Assembly: GCA_046331465.1 (NCBI GenBank)
Contig: JAXLQV010000003.1
Location: forward strand, 868,001 to 932,000
Direction: 5' to 3'
Origin: UBA5066 sp046331465
Lineage (GTDB): Bacteria > Acidobacteriota > Thermoanaerobaculia > UBA5066
DNA: 64,000 bases
In this document: positions 40,825-49,262 of the stretch, one piece after another
Position numbering within the stretch: position 1 is the first letter of the stretch
Layout: each line of letters begins with the position of its first letter
Position numbers and translations under genes: made by a program
The notes under the pieces: model-generated
The model's input: the letters and a program-made list of their open reading frames with translations, nothing else
Told to the model about the DNA's origin: nothing
The model's database searches: none

Positions 40825-41582
40825 GGGAGCCACTCTTCCGGCACCCGCCCCGCGAGGGCCCGGGCCTGCGCGCGGAAGAGCCGGCGGAGCCCCTTCTTCC
40901 CGGCGGTGAGCATCTCGCGCAGGCGCCGGTCGTCGAACGGCTCGCGCTCGGCGGTCCCCTGCACCTCGACGTAGCGCCCGGTGGAGGTGCCGACGACGTT
41001 CAGGTCGACGTGGGCCGTCGAGTCCTCGGCGTAGTCGAGGTCGAGCGTGACGACCCCCTCGGGGCGCTCGCGGTCGGGCATGACGCCGACAGAGATCGCC
41101 GCGACCGCCTCGCGGAACGGGCGCCGCTTCAGGCCGCCGCGCTTGCGGAGCGTGTCGAGGGCGAGCGCGAGCGCGACCCACGCGCCCGTCACCGAGGCGC
41201 AGCGCGTCCCGGCGTCGGCGACGAGGACGTCGCAGTCGAGCGTCACGGTCCACTCGGGGAACGCGGTCCGGTCGGCGACGCCGCGCAGGGCGCGCCCGAT
41301 GAGGCGCTGGATCTCGAGGGTCCGGCCGGCCTGCTTCCCCTTGGCCGCCTCGCGGGGCGTCCGCTCGAGCGTCGCGCGCGGGAGCATCCCGTACTCGGCG
41401 GTGATCCACCCCTCGCCCGTGTCCCGGAGGAAGGGCGGGGTCTTCTGCTCGAGGGTCGCGGCGACGAGGACCCTCGTCCGGCCCTGAGTGATGAGGCAGG
41501 AGCCCTCGGCGTGCGGAACGACGCCGCACTCGAGGGAGAAGGGGCGGAGCTGGAGAGGGGAGCGACCGTCGGGACGAGGCAT
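40815..41582 (-). CDS. rph: Ribonuclease PH
   Basis: A 255-residue phosphorolytic exoribonuclease that trims tRNA 3' ends. RPDGRSPLQLRPFSLE is the usual start, GEGWITAEYGMLPRAT and RTLEIQRLIGRALR (near 85-98) are the RNA-binding and catalytic regions, LDCDVLVADAGTRCASVTGA carries the acidic residues, and LDLDYAEDSTAHVDLN is the PH-domain core. ATG 41582 gives standard length. It follows murI by 11 bases, so it is in one transcript with murI, the GerMN gene and the amidase. Confidence 0.95.
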   Translation of the reverse strand: MPRPDGRSPLQLRPFSLECGVVPHAEGSCLITQGRTRVLVAATLEQKTPPFLRDTGEGWITAEYGMLPRATLERTPREAAKGKQAGRTLEIQRLIGRALRGVADRTAFPEWTVTLDCDVLVADAGTRCASVTGAWVALALALDTLRKRGGLKRRPFREAVAAISVGVMPDRERPEGVVTLDLDYAEDSTAHVDLNVVGTSTGRYVEVQGTAEREPFDDRRLREMLTAGKKGLRRLFRAQARALAGRVPEEWLPPA

Positions 41583-41593
41583 CGCGGCGGAGC

Positions 41594-42415
41594 TTACGGC
41601 AGGTCGACGAGCTCGAGGGCGGCGGCCTCCCGGCCGAGGAACCGTCCCGCGACGCGGCGAAGCCGCTCGGAGGCGTCGGTCACGAGGAGGTGCGTCTCGC
41701 CGGGGCCCCCGTCGCGGCGGGCGTTCGGGCCGAGGAGCGCCTCGACCTCGACGGCCGTGGAGGCCGCGGAGTCGACGAGGAGGGTCCCCGCGGGGAGCGA
41801 GGCGGCGATCGTCTCCGAGAGGAGCGGGTAGTGCGTGCAGCCGAGGACGACGACCTTCGCCCCCGCCTCGACGACGGGCGCGAGGTAGAGCCGGGCCGCG
41901 GCGCGCGCGACGTCGTTCTCCGTCCACCCCTCCTCCGCGAGCGGGACGAAGAGCGGGCAGGCGACGTTCATCACGGTGCGGAACGGGTCGAGCGAGCGGA
42001 TCGCGCGGCCGTAGGCGTCGGAGGCGACGGTCGCCTCGGTCGCGAGGACGGCGATCGGCGCCTCGGCGGCCGGCCCGGTGAGGCCGCGGGCGCGGGCGAG
42101 CGCGGCGCGGGCGCCCGGCCCGACGACGCCGACGACGGGGACCTCCCGCGCCTCCTCGACGATCGCGTCGAGGGCGAGGGCCGAGGCGGTGTTGCATGCG
42201 ACGACGAGCGCCTTGACCCCGCGCGTCAGGAGGAGCGAGACGGCGCGGCGCGCGTAGCGCCGGACGGTCTCGGGCGACTTCGTGCCGTAGGGGAGGCGCG
42301 CGGTGTCGCCGAGGTAGAGGAGGTCCTCCGCCGGGAGGCGGCGGGCGACGGCGTCGAGGACGGTCAGGCCGCCGACGCCCGAGTCGAAGAGGCCGATGGG
42401 ACGTTCGTCCGTCAT
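41594..42415 (-). CDS. murI: Glutamate racemase
   Basis: A 273-residue cofactor-free racemase that makes D-glutamate for peptidoglycan. The two catalytic Cys are in VVACNTASALAL (near 73) and VLGCTHYPLL (near 184), with the Asp in GLFDSGVGGLTV near the start. The length is normal. The ATG overlaps the stop of the GerMN gene by 4 bases. Confidence 0.96.
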   Translation of the reverse strand: MTDERPIGLFDSGVGGLTVLDAVARRLPAEDLLYLGDTARLPYGTKSPETVRRYARRAVSLLLTRGVKALVVACNTASALALDAIVEEAREVPVVGVVGPGARAALARARGLTGPAAEAPIAVLATEATVASDAYGRAIRSLDPFRTVMNVACPLFVPLAEEGWTENDVARAAARLYLAPVVEAGAKVVVLGCTHYPLLSETIAASLPAGTLLVDSAASTAVEVEALLGPNARRDGGPGETHLLVTDASERLRRVAGRFLGREAAALELVDLP

Positions 42416-43275
42416 GTCAGCAGGGTGCCCTTGGAGGGACGCGGGGTGGGGCGGGGCGTGGCCCGCGGTGACGGGGAGACCGCCGGGGAGGGCTTCGGGG
42501 CCGGCGAGGCGGAGGCCTCGGCGACGGGTTCCGGCGACGGCGGCGGCGTCGGCATGGGGGCGACGAGCGGGGCTTCGTCGGCCGCGCGCGAGAGGTCGGG
42601 GAGGAGCGGGTGCGTCAGGTCGACGTGCCCCGCGAGCGTCTCCGCCGGCTCGCCCCCGACGAGGAGGATCACGTGGGTGACGGCCGGGAGGTTCTTCGTG
42701 ACGGTCAGGACGAGCGACTGCGCCGCCCCGACCTCCTCGGAAGCGCCCGTCTCCCAGCGCTTCGGCGGCTCGGTGGCGACCGGGACGGGCGTCGACGTCG
42801 GGGTCGGCGTCCCCTTCTTCGCCTTCCCCCCGGCCGGCGTCGGCTCCGGCGACGGCTCCTCGGTCGGGACGGGCGTCGGCGGGGCGGGCGGCGCGAGGTC
42901 GAGGACGGCGAGGCCGTTCGCGAGGCGGAACGCGGCGCGGAGCGTCCAGCCCTGGGGGAACGGGGCGAGGAGCGCGGGGTGGCGCGGCCCGGCGAGGACC
43001 GCCGCGCCGAGGCTCCGGAGGAAGGCGACGTCGTCGACCGCGGCCGGCACCTCGCGCGCCTCGGGATGGAAGAGCCCGTCCTCCGCCGACTCGAACCAGA
43101 TCGAGACGAGGCGCGCCGGGATCGGGGTCGGCGGCGGGGGGATCGTCCGCGTCGGCGTCGGCCGCGCCGCGGCCTGCATCTTCTGCCGCGACTCCTGCAC
43201 CCTCCGCCCGACGAGGAGCCCGACGAGCAGGAGCACCAGGAGGGCGAGGAGCGCGAAGGCGAAGCGGCGCGGCAT
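42412..43275 (-). CDS. Membrane-anchored GerMN-domain protein
   Basis: A 287-residue protein with one N-terminal TM (residues 5-25: FALLALLVLLLVGLLVG) and an outside part. The GerMN-like region has VSIWFESAEDGLFHPEAREV (near 56-75), DVAFLRSLGAAVL, and GWTLRAAFRLANGLAVLDL (near 109-127), followed after a Pro/Thr/Ser linker by SLVLTVTKNLPAVTHVILLVGGEPAETLAG. GerMN domains often sit next to amidases and may modulate cell-wall enzymes. The Pro/Ser-rich C-terminal tail is low complexity. It lies 10 bases after the amidase gene on the same strand. Confidence 0.75.
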   Translation of the reverse strand: MPRRFAFALLALLVLLLVGLLVGRRVQESRQKMQAAARPTPTRTIPPPPTPIPARLVSIWFESAEDGLFHPEAREVPAAVDDVAFLRSLGAAVLAGPRHPALLAPFPQGWTLRAAFRLANGLAVLDLAPPAPPTPVPTEEPSPEPTPAGGKAKKGTPTPTSTPVPVATEPPKRWETGASEEVGAAQSLVLTVTKNLPAVTHVILLVGGEPAETLAGHVDLTHPLLPDLSRAADEAPLVAPMPTPPPSPEPVAEASASPAPKPSPAVSPSPRATPRPTPRPSKGTLLT

Positions 43276-43285
43276 CGGGAGCGGG

Positions 43286-44839
43286 TCAGCGGCGCCCGCT
43301 CTGCGGCGGCGCGAACGGGATCGGCGCGACGCCGTCGGCCGCGGCCCGGAAGAAGGTGTCGAGCGACCCGGCGAGCGTCGTGGCGACCGACTTCCGGAAC
43401 TCCTCGGAGGCGATCAGCTTCTCCTCCTCGGGGTTCGAGATGAAGGCGACCTCGACGAGGACGGCCGGGGCGTTCACGCCGATCAGGACGCGCAGGGGGG
43501 CCTGCTTGACGCCCCGGGTCGTGATGCCGAGGAGGCGGTTGAAGTCGCCCTGGATGATCTCGGCGAGGCGGCTCGAGGCGGTGAGGTGCTGGTTCTGGGC
43601 GAGGTCCCAGAGGATCAGGTCGAGGTCGCGCAGCGCGGCGTTCGTCTCGGCGGACGGCGTCGCGGTCGGCTCGGCCTTGTTCTCGGTCTCCGCGAGCGCC
43701 GCCGCGGCCCGGTCGGAGGCGTCGAGGGAGAGGTAGTAGACCTCCGTCCCGTGCGCCGAGGCGGCGCGCGAGGCGTTCATGTGGAGGGAGAGGAAGACGT
43801 CGGCCTTCGCGGCGTTCGCGGTCGCCGTCCGGTCCTGGAACCCGACGGAGGCGTCGCTGTCGCGCGTCGTCACGACGCGGTAGCCCCGCGCCGTCAGGAC
43901 CTCGCGCACCGTCCGGGCGAGCTGGAGGACGACGTCCTTCTCGAGGAGCCCGTCCGGCCCCTTCGCCCCCTCCTCGGTCCCGCCGTGACCCGGGTCGAGG
44001 ACGACGACCCTCGGCTCGGGCCGCGGGGGCGCCGGCGGGACGACGAGGGCGCCCGGAGCCGGGCTCGCGGCCGGGGGCGCGGCGGCGGCCGGGGGCGGCG
44101 GCGCGGCGCGCGTCACGTCGACGACGACGCGCGGGGGGTTCGCGAGGGTGTAGACGTTCGTCGAGAGGTTCTTCCCCTTCAGAACGACCGCCAGCTCGGC
44201 GGGGCGCAGGAGGAGCCGCGCGACACGGGCGTCGTCGACGGCGACCTCCGGCACGTTGGGGACGAGCTTCACGCCGGGGAAGCGGAGGACGATCTGCTCG
44301 TCCCCCTTCTCCGCCTTCACGGGCGGCAGCTGCGTGAAGCGGAAGACGACCTTCGTCGTCCCCTCGGCCGCGGAGACCGTCGCCTCCACGCCGATCTCGA
44401 GTGTCTCGACGCGCCGCGCGGCGAGAGCGCGCGCGCCCTTGTCCCAGGCGAACGTGACGCCGAAGACCGGCGAGAGGACGCGCGAGAAGAAGTCGGCGTC
44501 GGCGAAGGCGGTCGAGCCCTCTCCGCGGACCGGGGCGGTCAGCTGGACCAGCCGGGTGTCGACGACCGCGATCGGGGTCTCCGTCCCGAAGACCGCCGTG
44601 TGCGCGCCGATCTTCAGCTCGTAGGAGCCCGTCGCCGCCTCGTAGGCGAGCGTCCCCCCGAGCGCCGCCGCGACGTCGCCGACCGAGACGAGCGTCTTCC
44701 CGTCCGCCTCGGTCGCCCGCACGACGATCGACGAGCCCGACGGCGGGACGAACGTCGCCGGCGGCGCTGCGGCGACGACCCGCGCGGCCGCGAGGAAGGC
44801 CGCGAGGGCGAAGCGCGGGAAGAGGGCGAGGCGGGCCAC
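43286..44839 (-). CDS. N-acetylmuramoyl-L-alanine amidase (AmiC-like)
   Basis: A 517-residue periplasmic cell-wall hydrolase. The N-terminal signal (1-25) is followed by a region with two AMIN-like beta domains, then a Pro/Ala linker (about 245-275), and an Amidase_3 catalytic domain (280-510). Zinc ligands are visible: DPGHGG (near 287), the Glu of LLEKDV (near 301), His in FLSLHMNAS (near 353) and the catalytic Glu in VEVAFISNPEEE (near 462). It cleaves the amide between muramic acid and L-alanine during cell separation. The start GTG 44839 has GATAAT 8 bases upstream and no ribosome site. Confidence 0.9.
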   Translation of the reverse strand: MARLALFPRFALAAFLAAARVVAAAPPATFVPPSGSSIVVRATEADGKTLVSVGDVAAALGGTLAYEAATGSYELKIGAHTAVFGTETPIAVVDTRLVQLTAPVRGEGSTAFADADFFSRVLSPVFGVTFAWDKGARALAARRVETLEIGVEATVSAAEGTTKVVFRFTQLPPVKAEKGDEQIVLRFPGVKLVPNVPEVAVDDARVARLLLRPAELAVVLKGKNLSTNVYTLANPPRVVVDVTRAAPPPPAAAAPPAASPAPGALVVPPAPPRPEPRVVVLDPGHGGTEEGAKGPDGLLEKDVVLQLARTVREVLTARGYRVVTTRDSDASVGFQDRTATANAAKADVFLSLHMNASRAASAHGTEVYYLSLDASDRAAAALAETENKAEPTATPSAETNAALRDLDLILWDLAQNQHLTASSRLAEIIQGDFNRLLGITTRGVKQAPLRVLIGVNAPAVLVEVAFISNPEEEKLIASEEFRKSVATTLAGSLDTFFRAAADGVAPIPFAPPQSGRR

Positions 44840-44847
44840 CTCGGGGG

Positions 44848-44853
44848 ATTATC
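44848..44853 (-). promoter_or_regulatory. -10 GATAAT, leaderless start of the amidase operon
   Basis: GATAAT (minus strand 44853-44848) is 8 bases before GTG 44839. The divergent gene at 44911 has TAGAAT (44881-44886) and a normal ribosome site, so the two divergent transcripts differ in leader type. Confidence 0.5.
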
Positions 44854-44910
44854 CACGCGGGCGCCCGGGGGCCGGGCGCCTAGAATCCTTCCAGCACCCG
44901 GGAGGACGTC

Positions 44911-45375
44911 ATGCCCGACACGATTCCCCGGCGGACGACGACGCCCTGCGCCGCGACCGTCCGGCTCGACGGCGGCACCCGCCTCGACGTCACGTTCTGG
45001 CTTCTGCCCGACCCCCACCGCGAGCGGGGCGTCACCCCGCTCCACGCCCTCCTCGAGGAGAGACGCCGCTTCCTCCCGGTCGGGCTCGGCGAGGCCGGGA
45101 GCTGCCTCCTCTCGCGCGACGCGCTCGTCACCGTCGAGATCGACGCCGCGGGACCGGGGGCCGAGGAGGCCGCCGCCGAGGGGACGACGCTCGACCTCGT
45201 GACGCTCCACCTCGTCACCGGGGAGGAGCACTCGGGGATCCTCCGCTCCGTGGCGGTCGAGGGGCACGCGCGGATGTCCGACGTCTTCAACGCGGCGGGG
45301 CGCTTCGTCGCGATCGGCCTCGGGACGCGCCTCCTCTTCGTCGCGACGCCGTACATCGCCCGCGTGTCGTTCTGA
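44911..45375 (+). CDS. Small conserved protein upstream of pilT
   Basis: A 154-residue soluble protein that I cannot name. The N-terminal part (1-85) is beta-rich with many Arg and Leu residues. The C-terminal part (95-154) reads VTLHLVTGEEHSGILRSVAV and MSDVFNAAGRFVAIGLGTR. This last segment resembles the strand-rich modules found in front of type IV pilus motor ATPases in related bacteria. It precedes pilT by 11 bases on the same strand, with a GGAGG site at its own start. A role in pilus retraction control is inferred from position alone. Confidence 0.6.
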   Translation: MPDTIPRRTTTPCAATVRLDGGTRLDVTFWLLPDPHRERGVTPLHALLEERRRFLPVGLGEAGSCLLSRDALVTVEIDAAGPGAEEAAAEGTTLDLVTLHLVTGEEHSGILRSVAVEGHARMSDVFNAAGRFVAIGLGTRLLFVATPYIARVSF

Positions 45376-45386
45376 GGAGGCCGGAG

Positions 45387-47114
45387 ATGTCGTCCCGCAT
45401 CGACCTCCTCGTCGCGAACCTCCTCCAGACCGAGGGAGAGGCCCTCTACATCGTCCCGGGAGAGCGGATGTTCATGACCCGCGGTCCCTCGCGCGCCGTC
45501 GTGGGGCGCGAGGCGGTCGGCACGGACTCGTTCCGGGCCGTCGCCGCCGAGGTGGCGCCCGGCCGCGCCGCCGAGGACCTCGCGCGGGCCCGGCACCGGA
45601 TCCCCGTCGAGCTCGGCCCCGGCATGGAGCCGATCGAGATCCGGTTCGGGTTCATCGGCTCGGCCCCGGCGCTCGTCATCTGGCGGACGTCGAAGATGTC
45701 GATCGCCCCGCACCTCGCCCCGGAGCCGCGCCAGGCCGCCTCCCAGGCGCCGGCGGCCGCACCGTCTCCAGCTCCCGTTCCGGCGCCAGCACCGGCGCCC
45801 GTCCCGGCTCCCGCGGCCGTCCCTCCCCCGTCGCCCGTCCCGGCGCCGCTCGAGGAGATCCCCTATCCCGTCCCCGCCGGGAGCCCCGAGCCCCTGGCCG
45901 ACACCTCGGTCCAGAAGGAGCGGCCCCTCGACGCGCTCCTCCTCCGGATGCTCCAGAAGAAGGCGTCCGACGTCCACCTCTCGTCTGGGACCCGCCCCGT
46001 CTTCCGGATCCACGGCGACATGGAGGTCCAGGACGACGAGCCCGTCCTCGACTCGAAGGAGATCGAGAGGCTCCTCTCGGCCGTCTTCCCCGAGGCGAAC
46101 CGGACCGAGTTCCTCGAGCGGAACGACACCGACTTCGCCCACGAGATCCCCGGGGTCGCGCGGTTCCGGGTGAACGTCTTCCGCGACCGCCACGGCGTCG
46201 GCGCGGTCTTCCGCCAGATCCCGATCGAGATCCTCACCGCGCAGCAGCTGAACCTCCCCGAGGCGGTCGTGAGGCTCGGCGACCTCTCGAAGGGGCTCGT
46301 CCTCGTGACCGGCCCGACCGGCTCGGGCAAGTCGACGACGCTCGCCGCGATCGTCGACTACGTCAACGAGACGCGGACCGACCACATCATCACGATCGAG
46401 GACCCGGTGGAGTTCGTCCACCGGAACAAGAAGTGCCTCGTGAACCAGCGCGAGGTGCGGAGCCACACGCGCTCGTTCAAGGACGCCCTCCGGGCCGCGC
46501 TCCGCGAGGACCCCGACATCGTCCTCGTCGGCGAGATGCGCGACCTCGAGACGATCGCGATCGCCATCGAGACGGCCGAGACGGGCCACCTCGTCTTCGG
46601 CACGCTCCACACGACGACGGCCACGTCGACCGTCGACCGGATCGTCGACCAGTTCCCGGCCGACCGGCAGCAGCAGATCCGGACGATGCTCGCCGAGTCG
46701 CTCAAGGGGGTCGTCGCGCAGACGCTCCTCAGGAAGATCGGCGGGGGGCGCGTCGCTGCGCTCGAGATCCTCCTGACGAACAACGCCGTCGCGAACCTGA
46801 TCCGGGACGGGAAGACGTTCCAGCTCCCGTCCATCCTCCAGACGTCGAAGGCCCAGGGGATGCGCCTCCTGAACGACTCGCTCCTCGAGCTCGTGAAGAA
46901 CGGAGTCGTCGAGCCGCGCGAGGCCTACCTGAAGGCGGTCGACAAGGGCGGGCTCCTCGCCGCCTTCCGGAGCAACGGCATCGCGCTCCCGACAGAGGCC
47001 GCCCCGCCCGAGGCGGCGCCGGCCGCGCCGCCGGCGCCCGCCGCCCCCGCGGCGCCGGCCGGGACCCAGCGCCCCGCAACCCCGCCCGCGCCGGGGCGGC
47101 GACCCGGGGCCTGA
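45387..47114 (+). CDS. pilT: Type IV pilus retraction ATPase with N-terminal extension
   Basis: A 575-residue PilT-like ATPase powering pilus retraction and twitching. Residues 1-110 are an unusual N-terminal domain, then a Pro/Ala linker (about 115-175). The standard ATPase core begins near 190 (DALLLRMLQKKASDVHLSSG), with Walker A GPTGSGKST (near 309), ITIEDPVEFVH (Asp box), DPDIVLVGEMRDLET (Walker B) and TGHLVFGTLHTTTA (His box). The core is normal in length; the extra N-terminus is not part of ordinary PilT. A Pro/Ala tail ends the protein. It follows the small gene at 44911 and is probably in one operon with it. Confidence 0.9.
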   Translation: MSSRIDLLVANLLQTEGEALYIVPGERMFMTRGPSRAVVGREAVGTDSFRAVAAEVAPGRAAEDLARARHRIPVELGPGMEPIEIRFGFIGSAPALVIWRTSKMSIAPHLAPEPRQAASQAPAAAPSPAPVPAPAPAPVPAPAAVPPPSPVPAPLEEIPYPVPAGSPEPLADTSVQKERPLDALLLRMLQKKASDVHLSSGTRPVFRIHGDMEVQDDEPVLDSKEIERLLSAVFPEANRTEFLERNDTDFAHEIPGVARFRVNVFRDRHGVGAVFRQIPIEILTAQQLNLPEAVVRLGDLSKGLVLVTGPTGSGKSTTLAAIVDYVNETRTDHIITIEDPVEFVHRNKKCLVNQREVRSHTRSFKDALRAALREDPDIVLVGEMRDLETIAIAIETAETGHLVFGTLHTTTATSTVDRIVDQFPADRQQQIRTMLAESLKGVVAQTLLRKIGGGRVAALEILLTNNAVANLIRDGKTFQLPSILQTSKAQGMRLLNDSLLELVKNGVVEPREAYLKAVDKGGLLAAFRSNGIALPTEAAPPEAAPAAPPAPAAPAAPAGTQRPATPPAPGRRPGA

Positions 47115-47126
47115 GACGGAAGGGGG

Positions 47127-47144
47127 GCGGCGGACGGCCGCCGC
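47127..47144 (+). terminator. Hairpin after pilT
   Basis: GCGGCGG-ACGG-CCGCCGC, a 7-bp stem, 13 bases after the pilT stop. It separates pilT from the convergent accessory arm. Confidence 0.5.
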
Positions 47145-47165
47145 TACGTCGGTCCCGCTCTCCCC

Positions 47166-48230
47166 TCACGGCCGAGCCGCCGGCTGGCGGCCCTTGCCCT
47201 TCCTGAACCGGGCCGTCACGTCGGTGCGGTTGTAGCGCGCCGGGATGGCTCTGAGCTGCAGGAACGCACGGAAGATGCTCTGGGCGTCCCTCAGGGTGAG
47301 CACCTGGCTGGAGTCGACGCGTTCCGTGGAGTCGGGCCCGCGAACGACGGCAGGCTTCCCGGTGAGCGGCCCCCTTCCGATCACCCAGTGCGTGAACGCT
47401 CCACCTGCACGGCACTCACGGATCTCGACGGTGAGGGCCGCCTTCGAGCCGAGCCACCGGGCATAGCCACCGTCCGGCAGAGAGAGGACCTCGGTGCCCG
47501 GAAGGCGCGTGATCGTTTGCCCGAGCAGACGGTTCACGGTGTCCCAGTCGTCGATACGCTGCGAGGGCCAGCCGTCGCCCGAGAGACGGTGAACATGCCA
47601 CGGGACCTTCCCATCGGTTTCCCTGGAGGACCGACGGGGTCGCTTCTCGCCGGGCGCCGAGAGATCGTTCGCGGCGATCCGCCCGAGGATGCGCTGGACG
47701 GTCCCTGCCCAGTGCGCGACGACCTCTTCGAGGGCGGCCCAGTCGGACTTGACGGCCATCCAGAACGCGACGTGCGGGTCTTCGTCGTCGTCGATGTCCG
47801 CGTAGATTTCGTTCCTTCGCTTTTGAGACAGGTCGAACCGGCGAGCCGTGCCCTTGTGGATGAGCTTGCTGGCTTCCTCGCTGTCGGGCATCACCCAACC
47901 GTGGACGAAACAGAGCCGCGGGAACCGGGCCGAGAGCCCGACGAGGAGCTCATCGGGTTCGTACCGGGCTTGCTCGAATCGGTAGATCCGCCGGACCATC
48001 CCTCGCTCCAGGCGCTCTCGGCGTTCGACCGTGACCCCCCACGGTTCCGTGACGTCCTCGGCGCAGATCACGCACCCGATGGCCAGGTACTCGCTGAGCG
48101 CCTTGAACGATAGATCCAGCCGGCGAGAACGCGACCCCGCCGCCTTGACCGGCGTCATCGCCCGTTCGACGGCCGCCAGGTCCTTCGGCGGGCCGCTGAT
48201 CTCGAGTCGGTTGATCCAGGCGTCACTCAT
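47166..48230 (-). CDS. api92/YubB-like (DUF1281-type) domain protein
   Basis: A 354-residue protein with a strong AGGAGGTG ribosome site. Residues 1-145 resemble the ferredoxin-like api92/YubB fold found on plasmids and phages: WINRLEISGPPKDLAAVERAM at the start, then EPWGVTVE and RFEQARYEPDELLVGLSARF near 80-100. The C-terminal part (190-354) carries charged stretches and WHVHRLSGDGWPSQRIDDWD. I assign no function to it. It is the last gene of the WYL-vWA-PARG arm, 42 bases after the PARG-like gene. Local base composition looks less GC-rich than in the housekeeping part. Confidence 0.5.
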   Translation of the reverse strand: MSDAWINRLEISGPPKDLAAVERAMTPVKAAGSRSRRLDLSFKALSEYLAIGCVICAEDVTEPWGVTVERRERLERGMVRRIYRFEQARYEPDELLVGLSARFPRLCFVHGWVMPDSEEASKLIHKGTARRFDLSQKRRNEIYADIDDDEDPHVAFWMAVKSDWAALEEVVAHWAGTVQRILGRIAANDLSAPGEKRPRRSSRETDGKVPWHVHRLSGDGWPSQRIDDWDTVNRLLGQTITRLPGTEVLSLPDGGYARWLGSKAALTVEIRECRAGGAFTHWVIGRGPLTGKPAVVRGPDSTERVDSSQVLTLRDAQSIFRAFLQLRAIPARYNRTDVTARFRKGKGRQPAARP

Positions 48231-48272
48231 GGCACCTCCTGCGTCGCGTTTCTGCCGTCTCTCGGCTCCCGG

Positions 48273-49262
48273 TCAGCTGCCGTCGCTCTCGCCCCACTCG
48301 AACCCCATCGAGGCGATTCGGCGAACGAGATCGGCGTCGCTCATTGGCGCACCGGACAGGCTCTCCCGGATCACCCGCAGGACGGAGTCGAGGGCTGTAG
48401 CTCCCGAGTCGCCGGGCGCGTGGAAGACGAGCCGGTCGACACCCGCAGCTCCCGCCGCAATCACCTGCAGCATCGCCATGAGTATCCGGTTTCCGCCGAA
48501 CGCCCCGCACCCCCAGAAGCCGGTGTGGATCGCGACCGGGGCCGTTCCGCTCTCGTGTACGGCGGAACGGAATCCCGTCCAGGCCGTCGTCAGGACGTGG
48601 ACGATCTGCCCGCTCGAGTACGGGCCATATCCGCCGGAAGGGGCGGCCATCGCGATGACGTTCGTCGTCGTTGCAGGCTCGATCCGCTTCGTGGCGCGCC
48701 TCACGACCTCGGCCGGTGCCCGGCCGAATTCGTTCCCGTAGAGGCCCCTCGGGCGCCCCTCCGCCGGGTCGGGATCCGTCGCGACGTGGCAGCGCCGCTC
48801 GACCCCCGCCACCAGGACCGGCGTCGGCCGGCCCTGCTCGACGGTCAGGGCGGTAGAACAGTAGGCCTGCAACGCCTCCCTGAGAGAGCCGAGGATCGGG
48901 TGCTCCGCGACCTGGATCTCGTCCTGCGCGAAGAGAGGACCGCCGTAGGCGAAGAAGAGCCGGGGATCGGCGAAGTTCACGTGCCACTCGACGGCCCCCG
49001 GCGCCGAGAGAACCGGCCGGTAGTCGTAGAAGCCGTCGAGCCGGACGACCTGCTCCGCCGCCCGCTCGGGGGCGAAGGTCTCCGGCAGCGGCATCGCGTC
49101 CCACCTCGAGTAGACGATCGTTCCCCGGTGAACCGACCCGGGCGGGCACGCGATCTCGTGGACGACCTTCTTGTTCGGGCTGCGGAGGACCGGGGGATGC
49201 TCTTCGAAGAGACGCTGGGCTGCGAGCTCGCGGCGCTCCATCGGCTGCTCGGACGTTCTCAT
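48273..49262 (-). CDS. Poly(ADP-ribose) glycohydrolase-like macrodomain protein
   Basis: A 329-residue PARG-like protein. Two anchors support this: the catalytic region VNFADPRLFFAYGG with QDEIQVAEHP (NFADP at 96-100, QDE at 113-115), corresponding to the vDFAN...GGG...QEE loop, and TGFWGCGAFGGNRI (247-260), corresponding to the tGnWGCGaFGGD segment. The catalytic Glu of QEE is kept (last E of QDE), but the GGG triplet is FAYGG. It may remove ADP-ribose from proteins, or bind it. No ADP-ribosyltransferase is seen nearby. The ATG overlaps the vWA stop by 4 bases, so both come from one message. Confidence 0.68.
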   Translation of the reverse strand: MRTSEQPMERRELAAQRLFEEHPPVLRSPNKKVVHEIACPPGSVHRGTIVYSRWDAMPLPETFAPERAAEQVVRLDGFYDYRPVLSAPGAVEWHVNFADPRLFFAYGGPLFAQDEIQVAEHPILGSLREALQAYCSTALTVEQGRPTPVLVAGVERRCHVATDPDPAEGRPRGLYGNEFGRAPAEVVRRATKRIEPATTTNVIAMAAPSGGYGPYSSGQIVHVLTTAWTGFRSAVHESGTAPVAIHTGFWGCGAFGGNRILMAMLQVIAAGAAGVDRLVFHAPGDSGATALDSVLRVIRESLSGAPMSDADLVRRIASMGFEWGESDGS

